Source of the DNA: Sternotherus odoratus
Taxonomy: Eukaryota > Chordata > Testudines > Kinosternidae
DNA length: 64,000 nucleotides
Assembly (NCBI GenBank): GCA_032164245.1
Contig: JAVMKO010000010.1
Location: forward strand, 33,802,189-33,866,188
Direction of reading: 5' to 3'
In this document: positions 33,303-44,479 of the stretch, piece by piece
How the letters are laid out: the number at the start of each line of letters is the position of its first letter
Numbering within the stretch: position 1 is the first letter of the stretch
Notes under the pieces: generated by a model
What the model saw: the letters and a program-made list of their open reading frames with translations, nothing else
What the model was told of the DNA's origin: nothing
The model's database searches: none
Made by a program: the position numbers and the translations under genes

Positions 33303-34176
33303 TTTAAATAATTCAGTTATTCACATTTCTGAGGGATAACTTTCCTTTTTTGGAGAGTTGCTGTAGCTGGTTAACAGCTCTTTTCTGCAGTTAGCACTAA
33401 GGGTATGTCTACTCTGCCGAAACTATACCAAAATAGCTATGCTGGTGTAGCTATGCCAGAATAATCCTGCATTGTAGATATAGCCTTGTTGATGGAAGGG
33501 GCTTTCCCATTAGCGTAAGAGCATCACTTCTCCAAACGAGGTTAGTTAGATTGATGGAAGCATTCTTCTGTTGACATAGGCTGTCTCCACTACAAATTTT
33601 GCTGACGCAAGTTACATTGGCATAAAGTTGCCACATTCAGTGTATTGCTTGTGCATGTGCACACTTGGATCCTTGCGTTTAGCATCCCATGTACTCAAGA
33701 GTCAGTGCATAGTGCGATGCACCAGGAGTAGGTATTCCGGTTTGCAGATTGCCATCATCCAGCACATTGTATTTTGGGAAATTTTGGTAATATATCATGG
33801 GGCAGAAACAAGTGCTGCCAGGGGTCAGCTTCCCAGCATGCAACTTTCTCCATCCCATAGTGTAATTCAAGATCTGTAATTTTCATGCCGTTTTTTTTTA
33901 AAAAAAAAAATATCCGTGAACGTGCTCTGCCTTCCCCACTATCTGTCATCTCTGACAGAAACATGGAACCTGCCCAGTTCTATACTGTTGTTCTGAGCAT
34001 TGCAAGCACAGACTTTCAAGAAAAACCGCATCAGTGGAGAGCATGATGGCTTCATGGAGGACGGACGAGTGTGGGGCATAGTGAAAACCAATTCAAGGTG
34101 GCTGGTGGTATTGCTGGAGCTAGTGGGCGTCTGTGCCCAAGAAACAATTACTGACTGGTGGGATTGCATCATAATA

Positions 34177-34911
34177 TAGTAGAACCTCAGAGTTATGAAC
34201 ACCTTGGGAATGGAGGTTGTTCATACTGTGACAGACCGCTCTCTCTCCCCTCTCAGGAACACAGGCAGGAAACCCTTCTTTGCTCCAAACAGTGCTCTTT
34301 ATTCACAGTGCAGGCCCCACCACCAATACATACAGCTTTGTACAGTTCCCAGCTCTACAGACTCTATATAGTCCAGCTTACAACTCCAAACACTCAGCTC
34401 TGAATAGCTCAAACCACCACCTCACTCTATACCATCCCCACCACACTGGGCTTGCTTCCTGGCAGGCCTTTTATCCCCCTGAGGAGGCTGCCAGGTGCCA
34501 CTCATCCCTGTTGATTGCCCTGCAAGCCAGGTGGCTGATTAGCCTTTCCTGCAAGGGAGGTTTGCAGGCTGGTGCTCCCTCTTAAAGGGCCAGCAGGGCT
34601 GGCTCAGGCACTCTTGGCCAGCACCCTGCCACAATACTGTGAAATGTTCGTAACTCTGAACAAAACATTTGGTGGTTCTTTCAAAAGTTTAGAACTGAAC
34701 ATTGACTTAATACAGGTTTGAAATTTTATTATGTAGAGAAAAATGCTGCTTTCCCTTATTGTTTAATAGTTTGTTTAACACAGTACTGTACTGTTTTTGC
34801 TTTTTTTTCTCTCTCTCTGCTGCTGCATGATTGCATGCTTCCAGTTCCAAGTAAAGTGTGGGGCTGACTGGTCAGTTTGTAAGTCTGGTGTTCCTAACTG
34901 AGGTTGTGCTG
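34177..34911. mobile_element. TA-flanked MITE inserted in the Harbinger remnant
   Basis: The left end is TAGTAGAACCTCAGAGTTAT and the right end, reversed, CAGCACAACCTCAGTTAGGA; TA lies on both sides (34175-34176, 34912-34913). TA duplication and these termini suit a Tc1/mariner-type non-autonomous element. Internal CTGTGAAATGTTCGTAACTCTGAAC repeats the CGTAACTCTGA terminal word. It is itself split by a solo LTR. Confidence 0.75.
34227..34633 (-). mobile_element. Solo LTR with 4-bp duplication ATAC
   Basis: ATAC lies at 34223-34226 and 34634-34637. On the minus strand the 407-base element starts TGTGGCAGGGTGCTGG and ends GGTCTGTCACA. A minus-strand AATAAA (TTTATT near 34299 on +) and a CTATATAG box support the orientation. 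A 4-bp duplication is usual for gammaretrovirus-like (class I) and some other LTR elements. No genes remain. Confidence 0.8.
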
Positions 34912-34971
34912 TACATGTTTTGGGATGACAAGCACTGGCTGCAGAACTTTCAGACGTGAAAGGCCACATTC

Positions 34972-35110
34972 CTGGATCTTCAGATATAAAAATGATACAT
35001 GCATACAATAAGATGAATATAGTCAGTGGATTATAAACTTTACAAAGATATGTTACATGACATATCTAGCACAAAGCATATTCCAGTTACGTCATGTTTA
35101 CACTCAAACA
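34972..35110 (-). mobile_element. Fragment of an LTR-like repeat shared with 56080-56240
   Basis: CTTCAGATATAAAAATGATACATGCATACA matches CTTCAGCTACGAAAATGATACACACATACA at 56085. The similarity extends through the following AT-rich sequence with gaps. Confidence 0.5.
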
Positions 35111-35214
35111 TATTTCCGTAAACCTATAGAGTGCAACATCACACTGCCCTTTAGTTAGCGTGTACCTTCATCTTCTGCTGTCACTTTGGTACAGTTTGTA
35201 CACATTTTCTATAC

Positions 35215-36064
35215 CAGGGGTGGGGAACCTTTTTTCCACCAAGGGCCATTTTGACCCTTATAAAGTCATCCGCGGGCCGCTCCCCCCCCCCCCCCCCCGA
35301 AGCCCAGGCTGGCAACGGGAGCTGAGACCCCAGCTGGAAAGGGGCCAGCAGGGGAAATCCCAAAGCAGTGGCAGGTGGAGTCCATAGCCCTGCACTGCTT
35401 TGGGGTTTCCCCCACTGGCCCCTTGCCAGCCAGGGTCCTGCTGCCTGCCTGACCCCCCCCCCCCCAGCCCAGTCTCTCCCCCCCCCCAGTCTCCCCCCCC
35501 CAAACCTTCTTCCCTCCCCCCCCAACTGACCCACCCAGCCCGGTCTCTCCCCCCCAAACCTCCTTCCCCCCCACCCCCCAACTGACCCACCCAGCCCGGT
35601 CTCTCCCTCCCCAAACCTCCTTCCCTCCCCCCCCAACTGACCTGCTCAGCCTGGTCTCTCCCCCCCCCACGACCGTCGGCTCCCTGTGGCTCCTTGTTTC
35701 GCCGCCTGGCAAAGGGTGGCCGTGCGGCGCGTCCCGGCCCCAGCTCGGAGCCACCCCCAGCTGGCGGCGGCAGCGGACCATGAGGCGCGTCCCGGCCCCA
35801 GCTCGGAGCCGCCCCCGGCCGGCGGCGGCAGCAGACCACGCGGTGCGTCCAGACCCAGCGCAGAGCTGTCCCTGGCCGGCGGCGGCAGCGGACCATGAGG
35901 CGTGTCCCGGCCCCACCTCGGAGCCGCCCCCGGCCGGCGGCAGCAGCGGACCACGCGGTGCGTCCCGCCCCAGCGCAGAGCCATCCCCGGCCGGTGGCTG
36001 CGGGCCGGACGGAAGGCTTTGGCGGGCCGTATAAGGCCCACGGGCCGGAGGTTCCCCACCCCTG
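35215..36064. mobile_element. hAT MITE with perfect duplication TTCTATAC
   Basis: The left end is CAGGGGTGGGGAACCTTTTT and the right end, reversed, CAGGGGTGGGGAACCTCCGG. TTCTATAC lies at 35207-35214 and 36065-36072. It carries subterminal GGGCCG motifs and two internal tandem arrays: C-rich units of about 50 bases (35455-35665) and units of about 57 bases, GGCGGCGGCAGCGGACCA..., (35715-36000). The 150-216-codon frames on both strands arise from the arrays. Confidence 0.9.
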
Positions 36065-36072
36065 TTCTATAC

Positions 36073-37224
36073 CAACAGCAACTGGTTATCAGTGGACGGG
36101 TGCCAGGGTCAATGTTAATGTTAACAGTACCCTCTGAAGGTCCTGCAGTACTAAAAAAAAAAAAGGCATTGTGATTACTTAATTGCATATCATGATTATT
36201 AAATCATTTTGAAACTTCAATTTTATGTCAATGAAAACCATGTCCCACATGCTTACAGATACTGAGGGCAGTGTGTGGCCTGCAGGAATCTGATGGTGAT
36301 GGGTGAGTAGGTAAGAAGCTGGTCTGACTGTTCCAAAGCTCTTTGCAGAGCTGATAGTTTTACTAACTATCTTCTTTCTTGTGATACTGAGTCATTTTGA
36401 CAATTGTTTTATTGAAACAGGAAGCCCAATGATGCCATTTTTACATAGCCACTTTTCAGAGTGGAACTGTACTTTAGCCTTTGATTTCCTGACTTGCAAA
36501 CCCCCTTACAACCACAGGGCCACATCTGATAAGGTTTGACAGGTAATATTTATTTTCGACCTTAACTCTAGCTCAGTGAGGTTTTTGTTTCTCTGGGAAA
36601 CTAGTTGGTAAAGGAGGATAAAATTTCGTGATTTTTAAAGGACTGCGCTACTTATCTGCTTTTTAAAATCTGTCTTTAGAAAGAAATATAAAGCATCATA
36701 GACCATTAGGAAGTACTGGTTTGTTTAAAAAAAATTATTGATAAAGAGCAGGTAGGGGAATATGTAGGAAACTTGATCATATATAAGTTAGCAGCTCTCA
36801 GTCGTGTATCAGAAATTACCGACAAATGAATATCTTAAACTGCTGCCAGATCTTTGTCATGACTTTTCAAACTGAGTGAATATTGAGGAAATGAAAAGGG
36901 CATTTGGGCATTAATTTCAATCTCTTGGTCTGACTAGTTTTTTTTAAAAAAACCTTGGAAAGAACAAAACAAAAAATTCACTTCTATGCAGAGGGGCAGC
37001 ATAATGCTTATGTTCCACTTTAACCCTCTTGTATTGTATGCATGTGACAGGCACAGCTGGAGCAGTAGTTGGAACACTGACAAAACAGGCCATCTTGGCC
37101 TAGTCTAGGAGGCTGAATTCTGCTCTTACCCATGTCACTGATGATGATGATGATGACAAATCTGTGTTTTTCTAGAGAGGAAGGTTTCAGAGCCTGATCT
37201 CAGGAGGCAGTCAAGTATTGTTTC
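36073..37224. other. Intron stretch, nothing recognised
   Basis: AT-rich intron sequence with an A-run at about 36153. No gene or named repeat. Confidence 0.4.
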
Positions 37225-37350
37225 CTCCAACATGTTACAGATGAGGTAACGGAGGATCTGAGACACTTGTGTGGTGGTGTTTTGTTTTTTTTAATCACTT
37301 CAGGCAGAGTAAGAAATAGAACCCAAGTCTGTAATGTAGCAGACCTAACT
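37225..37350 (+). repeat. MIR-like ancient SINE fragment
   Basis: ACAGATGAGGTAACGGAGG, then AGGCAGAGTAAGAAATAGAACCCAAGTCTG, recall the MIR consensus order. Diverged. Confidence 0.45.
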
Positions 37351-37538
37351 GAGTGACACTTACCTGTATTGCCTCACAGAATGAATGACACGTGAGCTTT
37401 CCTGTGCATCTTGAAAATGGGGCTACTGCTTTATACCCATCTTTACAAAGCCTTTTGAAAACATTAATTTATTCTTTAAATGCAGATATCAAGCAAATAA
37501 CTTAGAAATCCTTTCAGGCCTTGCTCTAACCTCTAGAC

Positions 37539-37890
37539 CAGTGGACCCCAACCTTTTTATCGCCGCGGACCGGTCAACGCGGGCGAGTCAATGCTTGCGG
37601 CCCGGGGGGTGATTTTAATTTTTCACTTTGTGCGGCGGACCGTTGTATGTCCGCCGAAAACCCGCCGAATTCACTTGATCACCTTAATTTTTTTTAATTC
37701 GGCGCGGCGGGCTCCTGTATGTCCGCCGAAAAGCCGCCGGATACGGAAGGGAAGGCGGACCGGAAGGGAAGGCGGCCGATGCCGAGTGGGAAGCCGTCGA
37801 AGGCGGCTGGGAGGGGAACGCGGCCGCGGCCCGGTACCAAATGCTCCACGGACCGGTACCGGTCCGCGGACCGGGGGTTGGAGACCACTG
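37539..37890. mobile_element. hAT MITE with perfect duplication CTCTAGAC
   Basis: The left end is CAGTGGACCCCAACCTTTTT and the right end, reversed, CAGTGGTCTCCAACCCCCGG. CTCTAGAC lies at 37531-37538 and 37891-37898. The subterminal CGCGGACCGG is repeated at both ends, and paired internal TGTATGTCCGCCGAAAA blocks occur. Non-coding. Confidence 0.9.
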
Positions 37891-37898
37891 CTCTAGAC

Positions 37899-38780
37899 CA
37901 TACTCCCCTCTAAGAGCAGAACCAAGGAATCCTATTATCATTGTTCTCCTGCTGTCATAGGAAATAGTTGTACAAAGTGTTTGGAGAGTGTTGCCTTCTA
38001 GTGGCTGGTCCTCAGTGATTGTGAAGAAAACCTTGACAATGTGAACAGAGCACTGCTTACCATCCTGCTCCTACTGTGACTCATCACTTCCCTGATCCCC
38101 ACTCACTCTGTGAGGTGAATAGCTGTCCGTGAGGCAGAGGAGGTGAGTAAAGGGGGAGTAGTGGATAGAAGAGGAATGTGTGTAAAAGGTTGTATGTGGG
38201 GAAGTGGGATGGTAGGGAAAGTCCCGTGCCTCAAGACTGCATTGGTTATACTCCATCCACTTGTTAAATGTATTAAATAATGAAAATGGAAAAAAAAAAT
38301 TCATTACCATGGAGATAGTGTTGGTAATCTGAAAAAGTAGAGTGTGCTAAAAATTTTAATCAGATATGCACACCGGGAGAACTTCTAGAGTACTTTAAAA
38401 GGTCAGTCTCTATTCCTCGGTTGAAGGTTAGTAATGCTGGAGGATGTGAACTACATTGAACTGCAGACCCGATAAGACACCCATGTAAAGTTTTGTTGAA
38501 AAGTGTTGTCAGTTTGTTTTCCTCATTGCCACTCTGGTTTCTACTCCAATCTTTTTCCTGAGGATCTTATGCAAGGCAAGTGCAAAGGGAAATTTTATAT
38601 ATGCTTTGTAGGTTTGTGACAGCACTTGATAAAATCCAACACAGGATACCACCCATTCTTGAGAATATAATTGATTCTCAAGATAAAAAGCCTGTATTTG
38701 GGACAGAAAGCAGCAAAGTGAATAAAATCTGAATACCGCAGCATAAAGGTTGCATTCTATCTCCAACTGTTTAATACATA
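37899..38780. other. Intron stretch, nothing recognised
   Basis: No exon-like unit; part of 38500-38780 may already belong to the LINE that follows, but I cannot support it. Confidence 0.4.
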
Positions 38781-38787
38781 GGTAGGA

Positions 38788-39370
38788 AAGTATAATGAGA
38801 TTTAGAAGACACCTATTGGGGCATACAGATCTACATATCAACAACATAAGATACATCAATAATCTGCTTTGCACTGCTTCAACTAGGGAAGAACTTCAGA
38901 ACATGCTTATTGCTATGAACAGAATCTGCAAGAAATATGGAATGAGGAACTATGATAATGATAATAAGTAAACATCGTGATGCACAAATTAGGTACCACC
39001 ATTCAACCACCAAGGTATAGGTGTAACAAGCGAATAGATAAAACTGTTTCGGGAGTCTAACAGCATCAGATGGAAGATGTGACAAAGTAATCAAGACTAA
39101 TATAGCTTGCAAAAATGCATTCAATAATTTTCAAAGGCTCCTGCATCATTGAAAGTTAAAACTGAATATTTGCACTTGATTGCTGAAGGGCTACATATGG
39201 TCAGCTCTCCTGTATGGATGTGAGAGCTAGACACTTAAAAAGGACACAGATCAAACTCGGAACATTTGAATTTTGGTTTTCTAGAAGAATGTTTAGTTAG
39301 TTGGATAATGAAAACTATGAACAAAGAGGTGATGAGAAAGATGAACTTAAAAGGAGGACAGTGACTTGAG
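38788..39370 (+). mobile_element. RTE-like LINE fragment
   Basis: Broken + strand coding text: HINNIRYINNLLCTAST (about 38828-38880) where an intact enzyme would have a YADD box, then REELQNMLIAMNRICKKYGM to about 38940, and further on a diverged YGCESWTLKKD-type region near 39215-39245 and MKTMNKEVMRKMNLK near 39310-39350. The order is that of the C-terminal half of an RTE-type LINE reverse transcriptase. Multiple stops. Confidence 0.65.
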
Positions 39371-39540
39371 ATACCAAGTAAAGGAACATCTTTTTGTGGA
39401 CACACAGCTTGCTGATCCCCAAGTGACTCACTTCCAACACTCTCTCTGACTCTCATTCAAAATCACAGGTAGAGGAAAAAGAGACAATTTTATCACAAAT
39501 ATCACCAGATGTATTGGTACTCAAAAGAGGGTGAAAAATA

Positions 39541-39640
39541 GATGAGAGAGATCTTTTATTGGACCAGTTTCTATTGGTGGAAGGGAGAAGCTTGTGTCTT
39601 TCATGTCCTGAGACCAACATGGCTACAACAACACTACAAA
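39541..39640 (+). repeat. Interspersed repeat, relative of 5232-5339
   Basis: GATCTTTTATTGGACCAGTTTCT and GAGACCAACATGGCTACAACAACAC show it is the opposite orientation of the 5.2-kb copy. Confidence 0.6.
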
Positions 39641-40095
39641 AAAGAAAACTTGACAAGCGATGAGGAAGAGGCAATGACTTGGGAACACACCTACCTGCAG
39701 CTTAAAACAGAAGCTGTGATGGTATGAGACTGATGTATTAATCACATTTATCTCATTGCCCTGCATCTGATAGGCAAAACAACAATGTACCCAATCAACT
39801 GAGCATGGATGGAAGAGAAGAGCCTGAATGGTATCAGTGATGGACAAGATCTTTCCTCTCAGGAGTTATTAAAAAAAAAAGTGTATTTAGTCAAAAAGTG
39901 TATTTACTCAAGAGCAGGAGCAGACAGTCACCCCATTCACAGGTCCTACTTAACTGGGGAGTATGTTTCCTCTGAGCTTTTCTTCCATTTACTCTCATCC
40001 AAAGAGTAATAAAATAAGTATAAAACAAGGCAAAGTCAAAATATTTTTGATTGTTTCTGATTTCCAGACCTGCCTGCCTTTAGAGAGGGGCATTG

Positions 40096-40097
<2 letters not shown>

Positions 40098-40127
<30 letters not shown>
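40098..40127 (+). repeat. Simple repeat (CT)n
   Basis: About 15 uninterrupted CT units, with a duplicated GCATTGACCT word on each side of the tract. Confidence 0.9.
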
Positions 40128-40130
<3 letters not shown>

Positions 40131-40238
40131 CATTGACCTGTTGTCTCAGAGCATCCAGATTTATCTCCTGGATTTTCATAGGCTTCTGACGGATCTAGAG
40201 AGGTTCTATTCACGGGAAGTGCAACATGTCTAGATAAG

Positions 40239-40562
40239 CGCACAGTCAACCTGTGGAACTCCTTACCTGAGGAGGCTGTGAAGGCTAGGACTATAACAGG
40301 GTTTAAAAGAGAGCTGGATAAATTCATGGAGGCTAAGTCCATAAATGGCTATTAGCCAGGATGGGTAATGAATGGTGTCCCTAGCCTCTGTCTGTCAGAG
40401 GGGGGTGATGGATGGCAGGAGAGAGATCGCTCGATCATACCTGTTAGGTTCACTCACTCCGGGGCACCTGGCACTGGCCACTGTCGGTAGACAGGATGCT
40501 GGGCTAGATGGACCTTTGGTCTGACCCAGTATGGCCGTTCTTATGGTCTTATGTTCTTATGT
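40239..40562 (+). mobile_element. CR1 3' end with terminal repeat
   Basis: It starts GCACAGTCAACCTGTGGAAC, ends GGGCTAGATGGACCTTTGGT, CTGACCCAGTATGGCCGTTC and the terminal microsatellite TTCTTATGGTCTTATGTTCTTATG. This is the complete 3' end of a CR1 copy and among the least diverged in the window, so probably one of the youngest. Confidence 0.88.
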
Positions 40563-41799
40563 AACTTCAGGAAGCAATCCAATCACAAATTCTGTGACCT
40601 TGGGGAAAAGTTTCAAGTCTGGGTATCCTAGTCCCAATCTCAGCTCTAATCTAGTGTATACTTCAATGCATGCTTCACCTGAGACTTTATTAGCTACATC
40701 TGCTTATCACATACTGAATGATAATGGAACTTTATTTGCTTATGACACGCAGTAAAGAGATTTAAGGGTCTAGTGGACATCTATCCACCAGTCAAAGGTA
40801 CAGCTCTATAATGGGATCTTAACCTAGTTTTTACTCAATTTCTCCTTTTGAACCTCTGAACAAATATTTGCTGTTTCACCTGTCAATAAAAACTATATAG
40901 CTAAGGCTGTGAGAAAGTAGAGATTGCTTGGTTCAAAATTATGGCTACAGTTTGTTAAAGTTGCAGTTTTGGTGTGGGCCAATGTGCCAAAGCGCAACAT
41001 CTCTCAAATTTGAAGCAGTTATGAAAAGTTGCAGTGTGTGTTTAAAAGTTATGGTTTCCATAATAAAATTGCAGCCTGTGATTTTTCTTACAGCCTTAAT
41101 TATAACCATAACATCTGCCAGAAGAGTATGTGACCTGCTTCAAGCCCTCATTGCTGATTGTGAAAAACTGAAGTGGCAAAGACACAGTGGTTCTCTGTTT
41201 TCCAAAGCATGGCAGCACTAGGCCTTTTCTTTGAAAAGCTCAGTAGAATTTAACAGCATTGGCTATTTTTCCCTAGTGTCATTCTCAGAAGTGGCTGAAC
41301 AGTTTTGTCCTAAATTTCCCAAAAATATTCATCCTCCGGCAGATACGTAGCATAGAAAATTTCAGTCCAAATAGTTACAATTTGGCAAAGTTAAAAGCAT
41401 CTGAAAACAGTGTCTTAATGAGAGATGACAGGCAATTCTATTGCCTATTTTTATATAAAATTTATTTATATATAAATAAAATATCCCCAGTAGTGGGGGG
41501 TTTAGAAACAAGCAACAGAGACATGAACAGACTTCCATATGAACAGTTTGAAAGACTGTGTGTATGTTTAGTTTACATAGGAGACAAGTGTACATGATAA
41601 AAGTAAGCAGAATAAAGAATGGTTAGAGAAGGTAGATCTATTCTTCCTCTCTTTTAATACAAGAACAAAGAATTTTCTACAAATCATAGACACTTTTTAT
41701 ATTAGAAAATTGTGTTATTCAGGATATTAGATTATCATGATTGGCCCTTTTGGTGTTAGGATCTATGTAAGTATAACTCCTATAAAGGGATATGTAATG
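40563..41799. other. Intron stretch, nothing recognised
   Basis: AT-rich; no gene or repeat that I can name. Confidence 0.4.
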
Positions 41800-42112
41800 C
41801 AACTGAAAAGTGACAGGTTTAAAAAAATATTTTTACGAGTTTTAACAGAATATGCAATTAGCCTGTGAAACTGACTGCCATACATTGAGGTTAAAAAATA
41901 GACTAAACATTTATGTAGATAATCAGAGCACTCAAAATTGCAATAATATTAAAATAAATGAACAAAAACAAAGTTAGGGCATAAGCCAACTTCTGACCAA
42001 AGATTTGAGGAATCGTTGGGGAAGTTATTGCATCATTGACAACTTAAGGATTTTTTCACCTTCCTCTGAAGTATCTGGTACCAGGCACTGTCAGAGATAG
42101 GATACCATCTCT
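41800..42112 (+). mobile_element. CR1-type 3' fragment
   Basis: CAATTAGCCTGTGAAACTGAC, GGGCATAAGCCAACTTCTGAC and CTGAAGTATCTGGTACCAGG follow the order of a CR1-related LINE tail on the + strand. Diverged. Confidence 0.6.
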
Positions 42113-43579
42113 CCATAACTAAGCACATAGATTTGGCATATTTATTCTGAGAAGTATTGTGACCATGTGGATAAGATTTAGGGCAACTTTATTACAGACC
42201 TGCATTTTATTCCAAACCTCTAACAAAAATCATCTCGTGGGACCTCTCAGGCCATTTTGGTCTCATTGACTCCCAGCTCAGTGAGTTCTCCGATAGGCCA
42301 AAGGCTATTTTTGTTGATAAGCAGGAACAGTTTACCTGTTGATATGTAAATATAAGAGGGATGGCCAGGTCGGTTTAGTTGGAACATTCAAAATATTAAG
42401 GGAGCAGAGCTGAGCAAGTTCTGCTGTACATATACAAATGGTGAGTTTGGCAGATGTCTACCACAGCTGTACACCTGCTCAGATATTTCCCTACTGTTCT
42501 CCTTAGCAGATTGTCAGCCATCTCTTGAATCTGTTTGGGGAAGTGAGAGGAGTTGGGATTGCTGGAGCCTGGGAGCCAGGGGGTTTGGAGCCATCGGAGT
42601 TGAAACCAACGTTCATGTCGAAAATTTACATGCAGTACCATGTTCATGACATTTTCCCTGCAAATTTATACTTCTGCCACACACAGTAGTGGCCCTTCCT
42701 TCCAGTTGCGTGGGCAGGAGTGCTGGACTCCATAAGGTCTGCAGAAACTGAGGAATGGACTCCTTCAAAGAGTAGCCAAGTTATGTGTGTGTATTCTTGC
42801 ATTCCTTAGTTTCACACTAAAAGATTAGCAAGAAAAACCTTGCAAGATGTACAGCATGGGAGAGATGTAATTTTTGAAGGCTCATAACTTGGTCAAAGTT
42901 GAAAGCAGTTTTTCAAGGGACACTTAAATGCGCTTCTCTGTGCAGGCTACTTCCTGACCAAATTCAAACATTTTACCAGAATGACTTCAGCATTAAAGGT
43001 GTTTTTAAAAGCAAGGGTTTTTTATAATGGGAAACATTAATTATTTTACTCCCTCTCGCCGCCTACTCAAAAAATGACTGTTTTTTGCTGAAGTTTGCCA
43101 GAACAATTTACTTTGACGAAGAGATGAAATATAGAAAATTTTATCCGAATAGATGAAAGTTTTTAAAAGAATTATGAATGACACAAGACATCGTCTTGGA
43201 ATGGGTGGTCCCACTGTAATAGTTGCAAACTTAAGAATTTTTTAAGAGTTCAGCAGTGAAAGAAGCTGCCATGGTGCTGTGGAATCTCTGTCAGTAGAGC
43301 TATACAGCAGACCAGCGGTAGAACACAAATTTGGCTATAATGTGGTTGCGGCCATGGATCCCAAAATAGAACGCGGTCATTTTATTTCATTTCATTTTAA
43401 CGCAGTCTCTGCTACACCGTAGGGCTTGGCATAGATCCGAAATCACGTTTCATACCAGGCAAAACCAGGCTTTCTTTAGGTCTCTTCCAATCGGAATGAT
43501 TCTAGGATGAAATTCGATTAGTTAAGAAAAAAATGTGTAGAATAAATGGTTAATGTGATTTCTTTTTTTCTTTCTCCAG
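42113..43579. other. Intron stretch, nothing recognised
   Basis: It ends in the pyrimidine tract of coding exon 2. A segment at about 43310-43430 with AACGCGGTCATT and TCTGCTACACCGTAGGG has the look of a dispersed repeat but I cannot name it. Confidence 0.4.
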
Positions 43580-43758
43580 ACTTGTCAAGTGTGCCAGATG
43601 ATGCTGCCTAACCAATGCTGCTACTGTGCTCATCAAAGAATCCATACTCACAAGTCCCCTTACTGCTGCCCGGAGTGCGGGATACTGTGCCGATCAGCCC
43701 ATTTCCAAACCCATGTCAAGGAGAATTGCCTACATTACTCTCGCAAAGTTGGATACAG
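43580..43758 (+). CDS. ZNF592: ZNF592 coding exon 2: two zinc fingers
   Basis: The exon follows a strong pyrimidine tract and CAG (AG 43578-43579) and ends at ATACAG|GTTTGT. It enters in phase 0 (ACT TGT CAA) and leaves two bases of an Arg codon. It encodes about residues 779-837. There are two Cys/His fingers: C-x2-C-x12-H-x3-H starting [10 protein letters not shown], then CCPECG followed by HVKENCLH. The first matches the TCQVCQMLLPNQC block of the family closely. The 20.4-kb intron before it is the longest in the window and is packed with transposons. Confidence 0.92.
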
Positions 43759-44479
43759 GTTTGTGCTGTTTATAAGGGTCTCTCTGGGGATGTGAGGAAG
43801 AATGGGGGAATATTTCATATCTTAGGGAAAAAAGACAGATATTTTTATTATCTGTTACAGAAAATTAGGCAGATTGAGGTGTAAGGGCTGAGTCCAAAGT
43901 CCCACTGAAAGATTGTTTTAATGTATTAATAGCATAAAAATCACTTCCACCTACCAGTTTGAGAAATGGATAAAGTCTGTTTATTTGGGTTGATAATTGC
44001 TCACATATCCCAATGAAGTAAAACATTCTGGAACAGCAAAACAGATTTAAAAATATTTAATATAATAACAAGAAGAATAGAGTAAATAAAAACTATTAGA
44101 AAGCATTTCTGAATGCTTAAATGAATTTGAGCTCATTTAAAAAAAGAAAAGAAAAGAAATTGGCCAATTTTGTATAAGTTTCAAGTTGGGTAGCCAACAT
44201 TATTAATGACTTTTGAAAATATTGACCCTGAAATCTTTCCAGTTTTATACCCACTCAAGTTTTGATTTTATTTTTACTGTCCGCTTTCTATTTGGAAAGA
44301 TATGTGCCCTCAACAATAGGACTGGGGTATCTAGGAAAGTTCACACCACATCCTCGGTCTCCAACAGGAACAATCCCACAAAATTTCAGGAGAATTCTGC
44401 TTTTAAGATGGGTATTACATAGATCTTTTAAGATTGTAAGAGCTATTTGGTGCAATGAAGTGCATATCCAAGAGCTGGT

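Larger units (their letters stand above)
33403..34990 (+). mobile_element. Degenerate Harbinger-type remnant(s), interrupted
   Basis: It starts with a Harbinger-like end GGGTATGTCTACTCTGCCG; the first 200 bases may be a separate MITE. Transposase text lies at 34135-34174 (AQETITDWWDC; compare ARETSTDWWDR in the 28071 element) and continues after the insertion at 34914-34985 (TTGGGATGACAAGCACTGGC; compare CTGGGATGACTCCCAGTGGC at 28742). The two parts are colinear with the intact copy, so they belong to one element. Confidence 0.65.

Noticed and set aside
35181..36188. Frames of 150-216 codons on the minus strand and others on the plus strand
   Set aside because: Products of the tandem arrays in the hAT MITE 35215-36064.
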